A stretch of DNA of 64,000 bases from positions 1,736,001 through 1,800,000 of the forward strand of contig NZ_CP157210.1 of assembly GCF_046736345.1 (NCBI RefSeq). The letters run 5' to 3'. Within the stretch, counting starts at the first letter, position 1. The number at the start of each line of letters is the position of its first letter. The position numbers and the translations under genes were made by a program. This document shows positions 61,111 through 64,000 of the stretch, in pieces. Source of the DNA: Hyphococcus formosus. Lineage in GTDB: Bacteria; Pseudomonadota; Alphaproteobacteria; Caulobacterales; Parvularculaceae. The notes under the pieces were generated by a model that searched no databases, had not been told where the DNA came from, and worked only from the letters and a program-made list of their open reading frames with translations.

Positions 61111-62241
61111 ATGTTCGGAATGAATATACGCATATTTCGCATCCTCGGGATCGACATAAAGGTCGATATAAGCTGGGCCCTTATTGCGACCTTTATTGCC
61201 GGGGCGCTCGCGCAGGGCGTTTTTCCGCGGCTATACGAGGGGTTAAGTCCGTTCGCTTATTGGTGGATGGCTTTAACGGCAATAATCGGGCTCGCCTTAT
61301 CGATAATTCTGCATGAACTCGCCCATTCCCTCGTTGCCAAATTTCTTGGATTACCACTGAAAAGCATAACACTATTTGTTTTTGGCGGCATCGCGGAACT
61401 TGAGGCAGAACCCAAAAGTCCGCTTGCGGAATTTGCAATGGCCATAGCAGGCCCCTTGATGAGCGTCGCTCTTGCCGTTCTCTTTGGCTGGACTGCAGCA
61501 AACCTTGCCGCCGTTGAAATGCTGTCTACGATCAGCAAGGTATTTGAATATCTTGCTCTTATTAATTGGGTATTAGCAGCATTCAACATGCTTCCGGCCC
61601 TTCCTCTCGACGGCGGTAGAGTTTTCAGATCAATTGTATGGGCGTTAACAGGTGACCTGACAGGCGCGACACGTATTTCAGCAAAGCTCGGGATGGCATT
61701 TGCAACTGCCATCATGATCCTTGGCGTCTTCTGGGCGCTTCTGGGCCAGTTTGCCGCCGGTTTATGGTGGATACTGATCGGTTTGTTCATTCGCAGTGCC
61801 TCCGCAAGCACAGTATATCAGGAGTTGATGCAAAGAGTATTTAAAGGCGCACCATTACGGGAATTTATGAGCGCCGACCCGATTACGGTACCGCCCGGGA
61901 TCACAGTCAGCAAACTGGTCGAGGACTACATATACGAATATCATTTTGACCTGTTCCCAGTCGTGAGCGAGACACGCCTTGTGGGCGCTGTCGGACTGAA
62001 AGAAACAAAAAATACCCATAGAGATAATTGGGCAACGACCAAAGTCAGCGACATCATGGTGCCGATCTCCGACGAGATAACAATTGATATCAGTGCGGAT
62101 GCAATGGACGCACTCAAAAAAATGCACAGCAGCAAACATAGCCGCCTACTCGTTACCGACAAAGGAAACCTTGTCGGTATGATTGCTCTCAAAGACTTGC
62201 TTGACCTCCTGTCGCTCAAAATGGCGCTCGAAGGGCGCTGA
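61111..62241 (+). CDS. site-2-type M50 metalloprotease with two CBS domains
   Basis: 376 residues from ATG 61111. The N-terminal half is an intramembrane protease with zinc motif H-E-L-A-H (68-72) and a second conserved motif in L-P-L-D-G-G-R-V-F, with five to six membrane helices. The C-terminal 125 residues form two CBS domains that bind adenine nucleotides, e.g. L-V-G-A-V-G-L and L-V-G-M-I-A-L. It should cut a transmembrane substrate in a nucleotide-sensitive way. It sits 17 bases upstream of the AMP phosphorylase gene. A TTG at 61096 is a weaker start. Confidence 0.9.
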   Translation: MFGMNIRIFRILGIDIKVDISWALIATFIAGALAQGVFPRLYEGLSPFAYWWMALTAIIGLALSIILHELAHSLVAKFLGLPLKSITLFVFGGIAELEAEPKSPLAEFAMAIAGPLMSVALAVLFGWTAANLAAVEMLSTISKVFEYLALINWVLAAFNMLPALPLDGGRVFRSIVWALTGDLTGATRISAKLGMAFATAIMILGVFWALLGQFAAGLWWILIGLFIRSASASTVYQELMQRVFKGAPLREFMSADPITVPPGITVSKLVEDYIYEYHFDLFPVVSETRLVGAVGLKETKNTHRDNWATTKVSDIMVPISDEITIDISADAMDALKKMHSSKHSRLLVTDKGNLVGMIALKDLLDLLSLKMALEGR

Positions 62242-62258
62242 TCGGAGCGGCGAATTTT

Positions 62259-63785
62259 ATGCTCAAAGTGAAAAAAATTGCTATCGATACCGAGCCGGAA
62301 AACACCGTATTTCTTTCGAAGCATTGTACTTCGTACCGCGCCGAAGAATTTCGAGCCTTGAAGAAGATTGAAATTCACAGTCAGGATCAGACCGTTAAAA
62401 ACAATATACTTGCGACATTGCTCATCGCCGATGATCCATCACTGGTTGCGCCTGATGAATTGGCCTTGGGTGAGCAAGCATTCCGGCGGCTCGCACTTCC
62501 CGAAGGGTCGATTGTTAGTATAGCGCAAGCGCAACCGCCAACCAGTTTAGACGCAGTTCGCCGAAAAATAACTGGCGAAGTAATGACTGCTGATGAAATC
62601 GACGCAATTATCGAAGACATCGCCAACTACCGCTATTCTCCGATGGAAATCGCTGCCTACTTAATCGCCTCAGCGAGCTTCACGACGACTGAGGAGGTAT
62701 TGGCAACGACAAAAGCGATGGCCAAGACCGGCACCCAATTGAGCTGGGAGTCGCCGATCATTGTCGACAAACATTGCATTGGCGGGGTGCCTGGCAATCG
62801 CACGTCCATGATTGTCACGCCTATCGTCGCGGCGCATGGGCTACAAATGCCCAAAACCTCGTCCCGCTCGATCACCTCGCCAAGCGGCACAGCCGACACG
62901 ATGGAAGTTCTTGCCAATGTTTCGCTATCAATCGACCAGATGCGCAATATCGTGCAAAAGGAAAGCGCGTGTTTGGTCTGGGGCGGTCGGGTAAACCTAT
63001 CTCCGGCAGATGACGTATTGATTACTGTCGAACGCCCGCTCGCAATAGACACGCGCGAGCAGATGGTTGCCTCTATACTTTCGAAGAAACTAGCTGCTGG
63101 GTCCACGCACATCGTATTAGATATTCCTGTCGGACCCACCGCCAAAGTTCGCACACAAAATGATGCCGTCCGACTTCGAAAGCTGATGGAATATGTTAGT
63201 TCCGAAATTGGCCTCGTCATAAACACTGTTTTTACCGACGGTTCACAGCCGGTCGGGCGCGGTATAGGCCCAGTGCTGGAAGCCCGAGACGTCATGGCCG
63301 TGCTTAGAAACATGCCTGATGCCCCGGCCGATCTAAAAGCCCGGTCATTGTTATTGGCTGGTCACGTACTCGATTTTGACCCTGTGCTTCATGGGGGCGC
63401 GGGACGTGTACGGGCTCAAGAACTCCTCGATTCAGGTGAAGCCCTCGCCGCGATGGAACGGATTATTGACGCCCAAGGGCGAACAAACGAAACGATCTGT
63501 CCGGGTAACCTAACCGCCGAGGTAGTGGCACCGGGTAATGGTCAGGTAACGGCGATGAACTGTTTTAGAATAGCCCGTATTGCCCGCCTCGCAGGTGCGC
63601 CAATGGACAAAGGGGCGGGTCTCGACCTTTTCAAGAAAGTCGGAGACCGGGTGACAAAGGGTGAACCGCTTTACCGCATCCATTCTTGTTTTTCCTCCGA
63701 TTTCCAATTCGCAAAAGCAATGGCTTTTGAAGATGCTGGAATATCTATCGATGCAATAGAAGTTCAGGAAAGTATCAGCAAGTGA
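62259..63785 (+). CDS. AMP/thymidine phosphorylase family protein
   Basis: 508 residues with the archaeal AMP phosphorylase pattern: D-K-H-C-I-G-G-V-P-G-N-R-T-S, K-T-S-S-R-S-I-T-S-P-S-G-T-A-D-T-M-E-V-L, and an about 85-residue N-terminal extension absent from E. coli DeoA (440 aa). Archaeal members phosphorolyse AMP to adenine and ribose-1,5-bisphosphate in a nucleotide recycling pathway. There is no RuBisCO here. RBS GGAG. Its stop overlaps the following PRPP-synthetase-like gene by GTGA, so they work together. Confidence 0.9.
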   Translation: MLKVKKIAIDTEPENTVFLSKHCTSYRAEEFRALKKIEIHSQDQTVKNNILATLLIADDPSLVAPDELALGEQAFRRLALPEGSIVSIAQAQPPTSLDAVRRKITGEVMTADEIDAIIEDIANYRYSPMEIAAYLIASASFTTTEEVLATTKAMAKTGTQLSWESPIIVDKHCIGGVPGNRTSMIVTPIVAAHGLQMPKTSSRSITSPSGTADTMEVLANVSLSIDQMRNIVQKESACLVWGGRVNLSPADDVLITVERPLAIDTREQMVASILSKKLAAGSTHIVLDIPVGPTAKVRTQNDAVRLRKLMEYVSSEIGLVINTVFTDGSQPVGRGIGPVLEARDVMAVLRNMPDAPADLKARSLLLAGHVLDFDPVLHGGAGRVRAQELLDSGEALAAMERIIDAQGRTNETICPGNLTAEVVAPGNGQVTAMNCFRIARIARLAGAPMDKGAGLDLFKKVGDRVTKGEPLYRIHSCFSSDFQFAKAMAFEDAGISIDAIEVQESISK

Positions 63786-64000
63786 ATGACCATGTGATAG
63801 CTGCTATGCCCGGCGAACGATCGCCTGCGTCAACACTTGCAGAACAACTCAACCTTCCGCTCTGTGAGATTTCAGTTCATACATTTCCGGATGGTGAAAG
63901 TCTGGTTCGGGTACCGCAATCCGCATCTACGGTCATCGTTTATTCGTCACTTAATCAGCCTAATGATAAGCTGATTAATTTGTCTTTAGCCGCATCCGCT
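63782..64000 (+). CDS. ribose-phosphate pyrophosphokinase-like protein (3' end beyond window)
   Basis: An open frame running to the window edge, starting at GTG at 63782 in a 4-base overlap with the phosphorylase stop. The visible 73 residues match the N terminus of PRPP synthetases: I-A-A-M-P-G-E, then F-P-D-G-E-S-L-V-R-V in the place of the usual F-x-D-G-E, and a V-Y-S-S-L-N-Q-P-N-D-K motif. It probably makes PRPP from ribose phosphate and ATP, next to the enzyme that releases ribose phosphate from nucleotides. The 3' end is needed to confirm. Confidence 0.75.
   Translation, partial: MNDHVIAAMPGERSPASTLAEQLNLPLCEISVHTFPDGESLVRVPQSASTVIVYSSLNQPNDKLINLSLAASA

Overview
The window is a chromosomal segment of an alphaproteobacterium with roughly 50% G+C. 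Evidence for this: ChpT, the phosphotransferase of the CtrA relay; the MipZ division-site ATPase; small families mainly seen in Alphaproteobacteria (DUF1150, DUF1467, DUF1489, DUF5337); and the gene run lptC-lptA-lptB-rpoN-hpf-ptsN. The MipZ/ChpT pair and the moderate G+C fit a marine Caulobacterales/Maricaulales/Parvularculales-type organism, but the exact order is not proven. There are no rRNA or tRNA genes, CRISPR arrays or insertion sequences that I can see. The sequence is cut at both ends: a MAPEG gene at the left and a PRPP-synthetase-like gene at the right.

Layout. 1-8.8 kb (mostly +): MAPEG remnant, 3-methyladenine glycosylase with an overlapping membrane protein, a long FabH-type ketosynthase, RNase D, then LPS transport (lptC, lptA, lptB), sigma-54, ribosome hibernation factor, EIIA-Ntr and DUF1150. 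9-16 kb (-): threonine/serine dehydratase, UppP, a lone receiver, ChpT, and the YdbH-YnbE-YdbL intermembrane-bridge operon. 16-24.9 kb: M23 peptidase, a lipoprotein, a small SFPD-repeat protein that resembles the 7(1)-knot family, a DEAD-box helicase, a GGDEF protein, a DnaJ-like membrane protein, MipZ, an orphan pilus-type chaperone and a SPOR-like lipoprotein. 25-28.2 kb: uncharacterised genes, a membrane-tethered lysozyme, and a PEP-CTERM-like protein split by a one-base frameshift. 28.2-33.2 kb (-): MgtE, DUF1467, RNase J, CoaX, BirA.

33.2-55.8 kb (-) holds the 14 subunits of complex I, unusually split into three blocks: nuoA-F, nuoG, and nuoH-N. The nuoF/nuoG gap of about 3.7 kb carries a GNAT acetyltransferase, an HU protein with a histone-H1-like tail, an O-acyltransferase, an S24-type repressor and a coiled-coil protein, some on the opposite strand. 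The nuoG/nuoH gap of about 2.7 kb carries two DUF2807 paralogues around a GlcG/HbpS-like protein, plus a membrane protein. A lipoprotein cytochrome c precedes nuoA.

55.9-64 kb: a LuxR-type DNA-binding protein fused to an alpha/beta-hydrolase whose nucleophile is Thr, a lipoprotein amidohydrolase, a methyltransferase and a divergent LysR regulator; then a site-2 protease with CBS domains, an AMP/thymidine phosphorylase and a PRPP-synthetase homologue that form a likely nucleotide-salvage/stress unit.

Most genes are housekeeping. The places most worth a second look are the SFPD-repeat protein, the frameshifted sorting-signal protein, the regulator-hydrolase fusion, the two accessory blocks inside the nuo locus, and the hairpins that abut the chpT and mipZ starts.
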